NCBI GenBank assembly: GCA_003342895.1 | Contig: PTFA01000028.1 | Coordinates: 4,989,936 to 5,053,935 of the forward strand | From: Casuarius casuarius | Taxonomy: Eukaryota; Chordata; Aves; Casuariiformes; Casuariidae | Direction: 5' to 3' | Length of the DNA stretch: 64,000 nucleotides | Shown: one piece after another, positions 36,233-49,049 of the stretch | Layout of the letters: the number at the start of each line of letters is the position of its first letter | Numbering within the stretch: position 1 is the stretch's first letter | Notes under the pieces: model-generated | Database searches by the model: none | What the model was told of the DNA's origin: nothing | What the model saw: the letters and a program-made list of their open reading frames with translations, nothing else | Program-made: the position numbers and the translations under genes

Positions 36233-38317
36233 TGTAATAAGGCTCAGGAAGCCTTGCTTTATTTCTTATAGTAGAAAAAGCTGAGGCAACTGTGTTATGT
36301 CAGTTCACAACCATTCTTGCCAGTGAGCTAAATTTTTAAAACACATATGCAGGTCTTGGATATTCCAAGAAGTCTTTATTAAATGACTAGATTTCAAGCT
36401 TATAGTTTAGGTAATTATACAATCCAAATATATTTTCCTTAAACATATGTAAAAATATGTTTATCCTTTTCAGCAGTGTCTGAAGGCATATATCCATTTT
36501 CAAACATAAGGGGTGCAAAATATTTCAGGAGAATTATTTGAATATGACATATTCAAATAACAAACATGGACTTCCAAATCCGTTCTTTAATCCAAAACCC
36601 CAAACATAATGAGGAACAATTATGAAGAGAAGAATGAGGACATTTCTAGAAGCTACTATTCAAAAATTACAGGGAATAACTGTAAACCAAGACGTACAAT
36701 GACCTTCCTGGAAAGCTTACGGAATCACTGTAACTGCTCCCTTCTTGAATAAGAAGCTGAGCTAAGATTCAGATTTAGATTTTTACCTTATTCCTGTGAC
36801 TGTTCAACTCTACAAACTGTTCTCCCATTATCTACTGCCTTTATCCTGTGCAACCTCATTACTGCAGAATGTTAGTATGGCACAGCATGGCACTGTGTCT
36901 TATTTTTCTCCTCCTGCAAATTAAAAGGGGGTTTATTTCTTTTCCAAAAAAACCCTGTATTTAAAACTTGAAATATTGTCTCAGAAGAATTCATTGTATG
37001 AAATAAATGTTAGCTACAAAACTCTTCCAAATGTTAAATAGGGTATTTGTGTTTTAAGATGCCTATTTCCTATTGTATAATAAATACATGGAAGTAAAAT
37101 GACAAACTCATTTGGTGAGGTGCCAGAAGACATATATAATAAGATTATATACAATTCATGAGATTATAATTATTAATCAAAATATTACAATTTTTGTTCT
37201 GAAAACACAGGTGATTATTATAAAATAGGCAATGCTCGTTTGATACGTAATTAGCAGCACTACCTTTCCTGCATTGCCTCAGAACCTCCTTACATTCTTG
37301 GATATGAACAATCCAGTAGAATTACATTTTCTTGACATCAATTATCAAGTTTGATCATCTGTTCTTAAACACCCATTTTAATGGCCAAAGATAGATTTGT
37401 TTAAGCTATTCAGAAAGCATGGACTATTTTTCCCTCTTAATATCCAAACTTTCCCAAATTCAACTATGGAAAATAGAAGATTCAACAATTTAGAAGCTAC
37501 TTTACTCCGTCATCAATAAATGTGATTAATTATTTCAAACTGAACAGTCCTTTTTAGAGCATTTATAGCTGTCTATTCGTGACATCAAATTCTGTCACCT
37601 TTGGGGTATAAAGCAACAAGTAACTAAGTCCTCAGCACTACACTATAATTTAGAACACAACACTGAGTGTTTTATCAGTAACAAACTGTGAGGAGAATTT
37701 GGGTAGTAAATATTGACATATCTAAACTTCAATTTAATCTAAGGGTAGATAACAGACAATAACCCAAATTTTAATGTTAAATGTCACAGAATTTTAAATA
37801 TCCAGAAGATGAAAGTGTGACGAAAAGCACTGTAACAAGTCCACAGTAGTGTATTTGGTACCACGGGAGGAAGGTAATGTGGTCTGGTGGAGAGGGAAAA
37901 AGATTAAAATTAAAAAAAAAAAAGGCATCCACATCATCCACATCAGGAAGACAGCTGAAAATCCTTAAGTTTAGAGCTGCTTTCTTTGTATTTTCATTTC
38001 AGTTTACCATTCCTTGTGCTAAAGATTAAACCTCCATTTCATCTTGGCCTAATGGCACTAGAAAATACACAAGGTTTCCAGTTATCTCTTTCAAAATAGC
38101 TTTCCAGATGTGAGACATAAATTGATCCCATCTGATAGCTTCTACTTCCTCTTCCATGAAAACAATATTTTATAAAAAGTCAAAAATAAAAACTTACATT
38201 CTACTTCTTTAACATATCCGTTCCTTAATATATTTCATTTATGGTCCAAATTCAATGGAGATAGTGTAATTTTTATCCGTCATCAAGGAGAATAAGGAAC
38301 TGTGCACAAATACTCAC

Positions 38318-38427
38318 TGTTATGTTATCCAAGAGTTTGGCCATATGTTTAATAATTTCACCATGATGCGCTGGCTGAGTTTGCAGCAATTTCTTAATGA
38401 CAACGACACTTTCAGCAACTACAATTT
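38318..38427 (-). CDS. AP3B1: AP3B1 exon 7 of window: trunk
   Basis: This exon has 110 nt. Two bases complete a Glu codon, then 36 codons: [20 protein letters not shown], then [16 protein letters not shown]. It has an amphipathic helical pattern as in other AP beta trunks. Human has LQMQPAQHGE and LLDSIT here. The acceptor is tcttaaacag and the donor is ACA|gtgagt. Confidence 0.96.
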
Positions 38428-41400
38428 CTGTTTAAGACAAAAAACCCTCAAATTATTGCTCTTAAAAGCATTTATGCAAAAGAAAGTCATAAATAATATT
38501 GTAAAATGTTATCAGTTTTCAAAATATGCTTTGCAGAACTGAATTCTATTTACAAAGATGTAAACTACTTTATTAAGTAATGAAAGTTCAGCCTCTGGAT
38601 ACAAGTTATGAGCAGCAAAAAGAGGACAAAGAAATGTTCTAAATATAAAAATATCATCTTATCATGTACATTTTGAAATTGTTTTGGTAAAACTTCCCTT
38701 TGTATTTTTGCTTTTCAAAATATCAGTATTTTTGCAGAATAACAGTCTGTTTGGCATCATTAAAATTATGCATGGTCATAAATAATTCGGTATCTGCATT
38801 AAAAGTGCAAACACCTGTTTAATTTTCAATGAAATACACACTGTTAAAAGTGTCAGCTTATTCATAAACAAGAGAAATAGCTAAGCATTTTCTTTGCACT
38901 GTTTCACCTTCTAAAGGGTCTCTCTCAGGTCCGTAATCTAACTTCTAGTACATTCAAATGAGGCTTCTAAATAGGCAAGCTGTTGTAAGATTTATGTCAA
39001 AGTCATGCACTGGAGTGCTTAACTACTGTAACAAGTAACATTCACAGTCTGATCAACTTGTATGAAATGTACAATTTTTGAAGCTGAAAAAAAACCCACT
39101 GATGCAGAGGTAAGCTTCTATGCAAGAGCAAACTCCTGCTGTAAGGAAAGATGAAGGAAAGTCAAACATGGCCAAGACAGAAATCAAAACAAAAGATGAC
39201 TGTAAGAGTTCACCATAATTTTAATTTTCATTTCTACTATGAAAAGGGAATCACTATTTCTCCTAAACTATAAATGCTGAAAACAAAGAAAAAGTGCATC
39301 TACTTTTCCTCAAGCATCACATAAGTATTCTTATATTTGAAGAGTTAGTCTGATACATAGAACATTCAGTTGCAATTCATTCAGTAATCAAGCAAACTAA
39401 TGTTTCAGAAGGAGGGCATGAGGGAAGAAATCTCTAAAATCTTTATTGTGTTTTTTAGAAAGCAAACTTCCTAATGGAGAATTTCTGTTTAAAAGCTGCA
39501 GGTATGTGCCATTATGCCTTAAGCCTCTGAAGAGCTTAAGCTTTAGCTTGTAGCTTTCTGTGTCATCCTTTATTTGACATGACATCTCAGTCATTTCTCT
39601 AGACTAATTTCTTGAAGCAAGGTTAAAATTGTATAATTAGAGAGAGAAAATCAATTTCATAATATATCTACTTCATATATCCCAAGGACTTGCACAATCC
39701 TACAGACCAATTTTATTTAGACAGTGTTGTGTCCGCTTTCTTATTTCCAGTTATTAAAATAAGAAGAAAATTCTCAATTTTTAAAAATGACAACCTGGAA
39801 TATTTGGAGCAGGGAACACTGGGATGATAACTCCTATCACTGAAGGCTCTGCAATACTACTTAACAGGCAGAGTGGCTAAGCAAAATAAAACAGAACCCA
39901 AAAGACTGAGGTGGACATGAAGTTGTCATTAAAAACACCTCCTGACATTGTAGAACTGACCATGACAAACTGAGGTGCAGAGTATGAAGTATCACCGTAG
40001 AATTACTTTAATGCAATCTGTTGGAGCAAATTTGAAGAACTGAATCAGAACTGTAAGCAAGTACACTAGCACGATCCCTTTCACATGAGTCTAGATTCCA
40101 AATAAGAAAGTACACACAAAAGCACATCAATATCTATAAACGGAATATTACACACAGCTAGTTTTCTTTTACTTCATTCTAATAGTAATTCTAGTAGATA
40201 GGTAGTTACTTAAGCGGTATTAACAGTTCAAGTAATTTTAGGACCTACCAAATTTGCATAGATTGTTAGGGGAAAAAAGTGTTTTAATTATTTGTCGTAC
40301 AATCATTTTTACATTCTCTATTATTCATAAGCTTTGTGCAACTTTTAACAGAAAAAAAAAAGATCTGAGAAAAACCTACAAGATCTCTAGTATATGCACT
40401 CCAGACAGACAAAAGAGACTTCCTATAATCCCAGCTGTCTCTTACATCTAAAATGACTTCTATGCCATCTTAGTGTGGCCAGCAGTCAGTTCAAATTATT
40501 GAGGCAATTGCTTAAAAGAAATACATCAGTCAAATGCCAAATGTTACAAAAATAACTTTTCTTTCTGTGCTTCCTTCAGCAGATGAGGAAGGAAAACAAT
40601 TCTCAGCCCTCAACATAAACAAGGCTGGGGAAGAGGGGAATTGCTCTTGAAATTTTATTTGCACTTTTAAGAGTGCTTTTTTTAAAGTCAACTTTCTCTT
40701 ATTTGGGGAAACCGGAGCCTAAAAACATAAAAACCCCCAAACAAACAAACAAAAAACCCATAAATCACAGAAGCTCCACACCACATACAGGAACTAGAAA
40801 GTTCAATGATGAGGCACCCAAAGAGCTCTGTGAAGAGTTAATCCCAGCTGGACCTGACTGACTCCTCAAGAGACAGTTATGTGCAACTACACTCTGCCTC
40901 TCAGCACCCAAGTTACAGAAAGACTACTGGCACAGGTTCCACCCCAGATCCATCGTACACTTTAATACTGGCTTGCATCTTCAATAAAGGCCTTTCTAGA
41001 AGAGCACAGAATGGGAATTGTGGTTTTGCCACCAGCTAGTTCTTCAAGATTCTGTTTTGATTTGATAGAATTAGTTTGGTTGCCTCTTCTGGGTACTCCA
41101 CCGAATTTCCCATAATAACGAAACAGTGCAGAGAAGTCTGGGTCGACTCCGCTTCCAGTGACCTTAGAACCGCTGAACTTATCAACCCGGCCTTTGTGCT
41201 ACACAAAGGCAGCAAAACTGCTTCCAGACTTGGAACAACTCTGGAAGAGGTAGCACTGCAAAGACATCTCTCAACCATAACATTAGTTGCATCCCTTGAA
41301 GATGAAAGTTGGAAGAATGCAGGACCAAACATGGACTTACCACAACTCTATTCTACCCAGACAGGTTTCTCTTTATATAAACCAAATCTCCTTTTTTCTC

Positions 41401-41944
41401 TATCCCATCTCCAAAACTCTTCAAGTTCAGAAAACTGTAAGTACTGGTAATTTCCTACCTCCTGAGTAAAGGTACCATGTAAATTATGCCTTCCTGCTCT
41501 TTCCTTGAAAAGGATCAGAAAGACACTGCAGCTACGGTAAGGTAATTTGACAGCTGCCAGGTTTGAAAGATCTGAAATGTATCCTTTGCAATCTCAAAAA
41601 TTGTAAGCACAAGAAGATACTTGTAAGATTTGTAAAATATAATAAAATACATCTTTTAGGATCTTTGGAAGCATTTACTAGACAGTTATTTACAACTGGC
41701 CGAGAAAACTTCAGAAAAGTAACCTTATTCAAACAGACCTTTATATAGGCATGCATAGGTACATAAAATTACGGAGAGGGAATTACTTTGAAAGAAAGAC
41801 TAAGTTGAGAAGCTATAAGAAAAGCATTTTCTTTTATCTCAGTTCCTGATCAGCAAAAAGAAAAATGAAACAAGAAAACAGTAAGAAGGATTATTATGCA
41901 ACTAATTCAGTATTCTAAAGTGATGGTTTAATTATCCTATCCTA

Positions 41945-42530
41945 TCTCTATGGAAAAATGGGGACATTGTACCATGCTGAAAGGAGCCTACTGACCTAGA
42001 GGAAGATTGCTAGTAAAATTAAGTGGAATCAAGAGCAAACTTTCAAGCTATTATTTTTAATATGCTCATTAGTGACTGCAGTACAAAACAAAAACAAACA
42101 AAAAAAAACACCCACAGGCTTGTTGCAGAAATAGCCTTACAAACAAAGTTGGAAGATACTTTAAACACAGTGGAGGACCAGAAAAGCAAAAAGGGACCAT
42201 AAGGTCTGTAGTAATAGAAAATTAATGTTACATAGCTTAAAATCCACCAAACTATACACTGACATCTCAGAAAAATTTCTTATACAAGTTGATGGGGAGA
42301 GAAGAAGGACTCACAGTTTATAAATAACAAAATAACAGAAAGATCGGGGTGTATCACTGGGTCACAGGAGGATTACACCCTACCAAAGTGGTGTCCTTGT
42401 TAAAGACATTCTTAGTATTACCAGTACTATTTGCAGTAGATATGGAGAGGATAATGCTGCTTTACAAAGCTTAGGGTAGATCTCATCTAGTGTTTTCTGT
42501 ACAATTCTGATCACGCATTCTTCCCTCCCC
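41945..42530 (+). repeat. Degenerate CR1-type LINE fragment
   Basis: Boxes typical of old CR1 copies appear in order: 'gtatcactgggtcac', 'cattcttagtattaccagta', 'gagaggataatgctgctttac', 'agatctcatctagtgttttc', 'tgtacaattctgatca' (the element usually reads '...ggaatactgtgtacaattctggtcac'). It runs antisense to AP3B1. Borders are approximate. Confidence 0.55.
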
Positions 42531-42598
42531 TCCCCTAAAACAAAAAATCCAATTGGAAATGCTACTGGAGCAATAAAGAAATGGAAGTCATCGTACAA

Positions 42599-42638
42599 AA
42601 AACCAAAAAAAAACAAAAAACAAAAACAAAAAAAACCC
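42599..42638. repeat. A-rich (CAAAAA)n simple repeat
   Basis: Imperfect CAAAAA/CAAAAAA units about 40 bp long, close to the end of the decayed LINE fragment. Confidence 0.75.
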
Positions 42639-43632
42639 CAATGTTGACTCAAGCTAATCAACAAAACTGAAGTTAGAGGATATTTATAACAAGGAACATA
42701 AACACACTAGTAGGGTAAAAAAACCCAAGAGCTATGGGGAGAAGGCCTGTAAGCTAAGGAAGTACTACTTAACAAGCAAATGTGTGTACAGTAGATATAA
42801 GTACATTTATCTTGGAAATGAGAGTAATGTTTCTAACCATACAAGGAACAAGTTTTTACTATAGCTTTCCAGTATGAATAGGAGAGTCAAGAACCTTGGC
42901 TAGTTTTAAGACTTCTGTTTGAGAACTTTACAAAATCTGGTCACCATCAGTAAAACAAATGGATATAAATTCAAAATATTAAGACCTGTGTTTTAACATT
43001 TAGGAAAATATTACATGCTGCTCCTCCTTCCTGACTTTATTCTGTTTGATTACATCTGTTTTTCTTCTCATGATTTACCATATTCATGTAGACCGGACAT
43101 TCTATAATCTTTTGATTCTCCTATTGACTTCCTTCTGCGTAATATTTATTGCTAACTAGTAGGGATATACAATACTATCAGATAGTCGTTTACAGTCCTG
43201 CTATATACTATTTGACCTCATCTGTTCCTTGTTGTGTTCTTTATTAACTTCCAACTCCATTTCACCGTATAAAAATAACATAAGGCTAGATTACAAGATT
43301 AAGCTAAATTAGGGGCTGTTTATCCTAAAACTATTTAATTTTTTTTTCCAGTTAGGCATTGATACACATGAAAAAAGCCATTCCAAGCTTTCAGCACCCT
43401 CTACAGGCTAACTGTTTTGATGCAACTAAATATATATCAGCAAGATTTCTACTAGTATTCTCTACGATAACCACAAAACCATAATATTGTAATTATAGGG
43501 ATTTTAAGAAAAAAACAAACACGTAAAAACATCATTGTAGGCCACATGGAGTTAATCTCTGTACCAAATGAGAAAATAAGTAACCATTGATTATGAGAGC
43601 ATTTCCAAGTGCTTCAAACTTTTTTAGCTTAC

Positions 43633-43765
43633 CATCCCTGTTGGACAGCAAACATACTAAGCCGTTAAGGCATGTGTCAGTCACTTCGGTGATGTTCGTT
43701 GCACATCTGCCTATAGCCTGAATTGTAGCTGCAGCAAACTGCTTATCTTGGCTTTTCACGTAAGT
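43633..43765 (-). CDS. AP3B1: AP3B1 exon 6 of window: trunk
   Basis: This exon has 133 nt, 44 codons plus one base. It encodes [20 protein letters not shown], then [20 protein letters not shown] and SNRD. This is a highly conserved HEAT-like pair of helices in the beta trunk. It differs from human at a handful of positions (IQAIG for IQTIG, ITEV for ILEV). The acceptor is tttcctcag and the donor is GATG|gtaagc. Confidence 0.97.
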
Positions 43766-44695
43766 CTGAGGAAAACAGGATTTTCATTAGTCAATACAGT
43801 AGTCCTGTCAACAAAAGACTTACCACATTATCCTCATAAGTGTACCGTACAATAAATTGAATTTAGAAAGCTACATTGTACATTAGAAGTTATACTTTTT
43901 TATTTTTCACTTCATTTTTGCTTTTAGAAGACATTTTCTTGACAGCCTTAGTCACCGATGGCCACAGGATCCTCTGATTTCAAGAGAGCTTGGGACAGGG
44001 GGCAATTACGCAAAAACAGCAATTAGTTTGAGTGCAAGGTTGAAGGAGTTTATGAGTTCTCTCCTCAGGGAGGTTTCACTTCATTTAACCAGGAGCATCT
44101 GCGAAACTATGAATAACCTACCTGCCTGAGAATGGCACCTTTCAGAGAAATCCAGCCAGAGAACTGAAGCAATGAAAATAGGTGTCATAGGCAAAGAGGA
44201 AGAAAAGAAGGACAAACACCGTTTCACCATATAGGCAGAACATCTTGCTGATGCATATTCAGGTATTAGAGAAAATATGGCAGATAATACTATTTTATCC
44301 ATCAAATGACTTGCAGAAAAGTGGTCTGGCAATAAATGCTAATGAGCAAATATTGCTAGAATTAAGACACTACCTTCCAGTGTCTTAAAGTGTGACTCAA
44401 GTTGGTAGGATTTGTTTTAAAGAAACTGGAACAGCTTGAGGTTTTTTCCCTCACTTTCTTGCAGCTGGAAGGAGAATTAAAACAAAACATTGCAACTTCT
44501 TTTCAAACATAAAAAGCTCCATTATCCATTATGATATGAAGACTGCTTCACACTTCTATTCAGAGAACGCTTTATCCTGGAAAAGACTTTAACTGGAAAA
44601 ATTTAAGACTTTAAGAGTCTAGATGAAATACTCAATGACTGCAGTTGACCAGTGGAAAGCATTTTATGTAAGAAGAATACATTTTCTCCACAAAC
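43766..44695 (-). other. AP3B1: AP3B1 intron
   Basis: An intron of 930 bp with no recognised repeat or gene. A 252-nt minus-strand ORF at 44081-44332 shows no recognisable motif. Confidence 0.85.
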
Positions 44696-44758
44696 CTGAA
44701 ATTCTCGTAGCAGAGTTGATATGTTGGCTTCATTTGCTAAATTTGTCAAGATTTCAAG
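44696..44758 (-). CDS. AP3B1: AP3B1 exon 5 of window: trunk
   Basis: This exon has 63 nt, 21 codons: LEILTNLANEANISTLLREF plus Q. It is phase 0 at both ends and matches human over its whole length as recalled. The acceptor is ttcttgtag. The donor is CAG|gtttgt, somewhat weak at +3 to +5 but with a perfect CAG on the exon side. Confidence 0.96.
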
Positions 44759-45439
44759 CTACAAGAAAAAAAAGTATTTTACTAAAAGTTAAAATAAAAC
44801 ATTAGAAACAGTACCATATATACCACTTATTACTGTGCATAAGTAAAAGATAATACTATTAGAAATACCACTTCGCATTTAATAGAGTATACCAGATTTT
44901 AGTATAAACTGATGGTAGCATCACATTTACAAGGAATATTCTCCATGCAAGTAAATGCAGGGTTTCAAAACAGTACTCTTAAGATTCATTGACACATTTT
45001 CTATGAGCTGTAGTTTTACAGTGCTGTGTTCCTTTTTGAATGGACTAGAAATACTTCTGGCAGGATGGTTTCCAATGTGATACATACAGGGATGGCATAG
45101 CCTATAAAGCCATGTGACACGGTAAGAAGAAAAAATGGAAAGCATAACAGCAGCTGGGGAGATATAAATGAAATGTCCATAACATTCGGAGGAACTGTGA
45201 TAAAGGATCTTTAAACCAGGAAGCAGTTTAAATCAGAAACAGTTGCTTCTGTGAAATGGTTTAGCTCTTAATCAACACCAACAGCACTGCACCCAAAGAG
45301 GCCTCTTCCTAATTCCTGGTGAAGAAGAGGATGATGTATAACACTGGGCATACACTTTTAAGATGCTATACTTCCAAGTTGCTTTAACTTTCAAGCAGAA
45401 AGAATTCCAAGCCAATTTGAATGAGGTAAACTGAAGAAA

Positions 45440-46270
45440 AAGACAACTCTGTAAAGGGAAGATGTTTTGAGAGATAGACGCACACAGATAAGGAGATTTA
45501 ATTGAGAGTCCACCTGTACTTCAGAAACCATTTGAGAAGGCCTCTCACCAAAGAGTCAAAAATAAATGTAGCTGGCATAGAATAAGAAGTGGCCAAAGAA
45601 GGACAGGAATGAGCAAGACTAAATGACTGGTTTTACAGTTCGAGAAGGTTATCAATGGAATCCCACAAATATCTTTGTTGATCTTGCTTTTCAACATATT
45701 CATACAAACTGTGAGAGGGATGAAAAGGCAGATGACGGTTTCCTGCTGATGCTAAGGTTTTCAGAGAAATGAAGACAAAAGGCTGACTTAGAAGAAGAGC
45801 TGCTTAAATCTTAAAATATTAGATGACTGGTTGATAAAAGGTCAAAAGAAAGTGCAACTCGACCCAACTGTATAGTAGCGTAAGGAACGACACCCTAATT
45901 TTGCTTAGAAAATGATGGGCGCTGAGCTGATTACTACTAACTTTGAAAGAGTATTTGTGGTTAAAGTAGACAATGCCATGAAAATAAGATCAATGCTAAG
46001 CATGGGTCAGAAAAGTAAACTGGGTGTTTGGAAGGAAAAAGAGCAAGACAGCAATTAACAGTGAACTAGATGAATTCAAAGGTATCCCTACATCTTAAAT
46101 ACTGTCGTAGGTCTGTTCCCCCCATCTTAAAGCAGATAGTGTAGAACTAAAAAAAGTACAGAGAAGCACAAGATTTTCTCAAGTACATAGCATTATAGGT
46201 AGACTGAAACTCTTCAGTCAGCAAGAGAGAACTAAGGCAGGATGAAAGAAAAGAGCACAATTTCTACTTC
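45440..46270 (+). repeat. Degenerate CR1-type LINE fragment
   Basis: The order of decayed boxes follows a CR1-family reverse-transcriptase downstream region: 'ttcaacatattcataca', 'gctgatgctaaggtttt', 'agatgactggttgataa', 'gtacagagaagcacaag', 'agagagaactaaggcagga'. It lies antisense to AP3B1. It is ancient, with no surviving ORF, and its borders are uncertain. Confidence 0.5.
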
Positions 46271-46364
46271 TCCAGACTTTCACTGTTGTGTTATATTTAA
46301 ATTCCCTAACTGACATCAACTTTAAATTTTTTCAGGAGTTCAGAGGTCAATGACTTTTCCTGAA

Positions 46365-46490
46365 TAATAGTAAGTCTTACTAGTATTCTCACCAGCTTTC
46401 ATAATCATTAAATTTGGGGAAGATCCTGTCATCTCCTTAGGTCTCAAATTTCCTTAGATGTAACATCGGACTAATAAAAATAACATGGTT
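46365..46490 (+). repeat. Possible MIR SINE remnant
   Basis: A decayed match to the MIR core: a cctta-ggtctcaaatttcctta-gatgtaacatcggactaataa pattern that recalls the 'cctcagtttcctcatctgtaaaatgggactaataa' box. The evidence is one box only, so confidence is low. Confidence 0.35.
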
Positions 46491-47265
46491 TGCGTATAGC
46501 TATCTTAGACTGCACCACTCCATGCATGTAATGTGTGCAAATATGTGTAAATTAATAATATGGAAAAAATCAGGTTTAATAAACCTGTACCTTTCACTCC
46601 TAACCACAAGCGCCCATGACAATCCAGAAAGCAAAGACAAGTGAAAATACACACAAATAGCAGACTGCTTTTTGACTACTGTTTTGTCAAGGATTCTATG
46701 TTTCCTTGAAAACAAGAAGAAAACAGCCCAGAACAGGCACTGAGATACAGCTTTGAGAAAAGCCTAAAGTATTTCTCCAGTCAAATGCTGACTTGAAAGG
46801 GGATTTGAGACTCCTGCATTGTCCCATATTTGACTCCTGCTTTGTTTGGTGAAACATACTTGAAACTCTCCTTTTAAGCAAAGGGTATTAAAGACAGTGT
46901 GATCTCATTTCTCTTCAATTGAGAAGATTTTTCCCTCTTATGAAAACAGCCTAACTCTAAATGCTTGAACGGCAGGATAGATCAAAAGGAATAGTAATGC
47001 TCTGTATCACTGAAAAATATCAAAAACTTGAGCAGAAAACACAGTCCATCTGCCATCTATACCATGACATCAAGAGAAATTTCCAGACAGCCTGACAAGC
47101 TTGAAGGACACTTGTGGGCTTATCTAAAAGCCACAACGCTAGACTTCTTAATGGAAAAGGAACAGAACAGAATAACGTATGTCATAGCAGTGCAAGAAAA
47201 TTTCACTTTCCTGTTGCAAACAGTGATTTGTCCAGCAGTATGCAGATGAATTCTTTTAAACTCAC

Positions 47266-47337
47266 CTTCAGTGTTTTGATCATTGTTGGATCAGTTGATC
47301 TAACATAGAAACTCTTCAGATAAGGTTCAAACATGCC
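47266..47337 (-). CDS. AP3B1: AP3B1 exon 4 of window: trunk
   Basis: This exon has 72 nt, 24 codons, phase 0 at both ends. It encodes [20 protein letters not shown] followed by KTLK. It is essentially identical to mammalian AP3B1 as remembered, as expected for the structural trunk that packs against delta and sigma subunits. The acceptor is ttttttcag and the donor is AAG|gtgagt, a strong consensus. Confidence 0.97.
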
Positions 47338-47419
47338 CTGAAAAAACAAAACTTAAATTTAAGTAGCTTGCCTGTGCTTAATATAAAATGTAACTTAGAA
47401 AATTCCAAAGAAGGTATAC
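47338..47419 (-). other. AP3B1: AP3B1 short intron, 82 bp
   Basis: This very short intron starts gtatac and ends ttttttcag. It is bounded on both sides by unambiguous AP3B1 codons (SIQRK and GMFEPY), so its limits are certain. Confidence 0.95.
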
Positions 47420-47474
47420 CTTTCTCTGAATTGACATAGTGGCAATATTTTGCAGAACAACGTACTGCACCTCC
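47420..47474 (-). CDS. AP3B1: AP3B1 exon 3 of window: trunk
   Basis: This exon has 55 nt. Its first base completes the Arg codon split by the preceding intron, and 18 codons follow: EVQYVVLQNIATMSIQRK. It is nearly identical to human (YIVLQ there). The acceptor is TTCTAG before GGAGGTG and the donor is AAG|gtatac. It is separated from the next exon by only 82 bp. Confidence 0.96.
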
Positions 47475-49011
47475 CTAGAATTTCAAAAGAAAAACAAGAG
47501 TTAGTCTACAAAATTATGGATACATAGAATAACACATCATGGCAAAGACAGACCAATTCTACTTGAGCCCAAAGTACATTTGATTTGGCACAAACACAGA
47601 AGAAGAGAAAGTTTAGTGCAAATTGTCACAAGTCAATCATCATCTTCACAGCAAAATGCGTCACAAAACCAAGCTATTGTTCTTAAAAACTTTAATATGC
47701 AAAAAACATCCCCAACGCCAATGTAATGGTGCAATGCTTCTTGTAGGTGTTAGGTCTTTGTTTAAACAACAAATTAACAATTCATTTAAAACATTTGCAT
47801 GTTGGCTTCTCCAGACACAGTTCACACAGCTTTTTGCACCATCTTGAAATTTAAATGTTCAGGACGACATAGATGAGAAAGAAAACACACAGATTTTATC
47901 TATAGCGTAGAAATTGCTGCATTAGCTAAGCAACAGCTAATACTTGCACTACCAGGAATTAGCTTGGCTTTTTTTGTCTTGAAATAATTTGTTGATTATA
48001 GTTCTCAGAAAAGGCCAAGCTCTCCTGTGACTTGCAGTATACAGACAGGTTCATGCATCTATTAAAAAGCAGCACTATAACATCACAGACAAGTCAACCA
48101 ATTGTTTAAAGCCTAAGTAATTATAGTAGTTACAGTCAAATTTTCTGAACCATGGGTCCTCAAATTCTTTCATGATGCAAATCACACCTTAACAGACAAA
48201 TCATCTCTTCAATTATCTCCTCTTATTCAAAACTGTAGAATAGACCTGTGGCAATTACAGCTGTCGCTTGCAAAGCAATGTAATAATACAGAAGTACCTA
48301 ATACCTTTTAAACCTATTTTTGTGCAATTCTTATATAAGCACATGGAAACAGGTAGCCATGCATGATGTACCAAGACTGGAAATCACTATGAAATGCTCT
48401 TCCAGGCACTCTAGCCCTCACTAGATCACAATGTATTTGACATTAATTTAAAGGCCACAGGCATATAACTTAAAGGGTGAACAACAAAAGCGTCTTTCAA
48501 AGTGGGTCTTTACTAGCAAGCATTTCATGCAGACTGGCTACAGAGAACAGACAACCCATTTAACGTATAAAAGTCAGAAGACTAGTGCCATTTTAGACTA
48601 ACTAGTTGAGATATAAGAATAACTTCTTATTTGGAGAAATCTGGATATAACCATGAGGAATAAACAATGTGCAAGAAGCCACCTTTCAACCTGTGAATAT
48701 AAGTTTAGTTCTATACATTATCTGTAAATATGCTAAACTGCTTTATCTATTCTATCTACCTTTGCATAAAGAGAGTTGGAAGCATCCTGTACTATAAAAC
48801 TAAATACATAAAAATAAAGGCAATACATTTTTATCTGAAATAAAAACATAAATACTCTAAGAAGCCCTATTTTTCCTTAATAGTCTAACTTTCAAATGAT
48901 AGATACATTAGCCAAGGGTGAGCTCAAGAAGTTCACAAAGAAACAGTTCTATGGTGACTGGGCATGCAAAATTTAAACTAAGTAGTCTTGTCAGATGCAC
49001 CTAAAGTGACT

Positions 49012-49049
49012 TTTTCTTTTCTTTTTCTTTTTTTCTTTTTTATTTTTTA
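49012..49049. repeat. CTTTT-rich polypyrimidine tract
   Basis: An impure run of CTTTT/CTTTTT units. On the minus strand it is polypurine, so it is unlikely to act as a splice-acceptor tract for AP3B1. Confidence 0.8.

Larger units (their letters stand above)
28465..38317 (-). other. AP3B1: AP3B1 intron, longest complete one
   Basis: An intron of 9.9 kb. It holds a decayed LINE at 34.1-34.9 kb, a well-preserved CR1 3' end at 35.9-36.0 kb, the A42 homopolymer at 31.85 kb, an (AAT)5 tract, an AT/GT-rich region at about 36.15-36.23 kb, and a block at about 31.44-31.84 kb that looks like a conserved non-coding element. No coding gene is recognised. Confidence 0.85.
38428..43632 (-). other. AP3B1: AP3B1 intron
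   Basis: An intron of 5.2 kb. It contains a degenerate CR1-type fragment near 41.95-42.53 kb, A-rich simple tracts (about 40.73, 42.09 and 42.60 kb), and a stretch at 41.04-41.45 kb that is open in both strands with no recognised product. The rest is featureless AT-rich sequence. Confidence 0.85.
44759..47265 (-). other. AP3B1: AP3B1 intron
   Basis: An intron of 2.5 kb. It carries a long decayed CR1-type LINE (about 45.44-46.27 kb, plus orientation) and a possible MIR remnant near 46.4 kb. The short ORFs next to exon 47266-47337 (about 47.03-47.3 kb) run on the opposite strand and look spurious. Confidence 0.85.
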
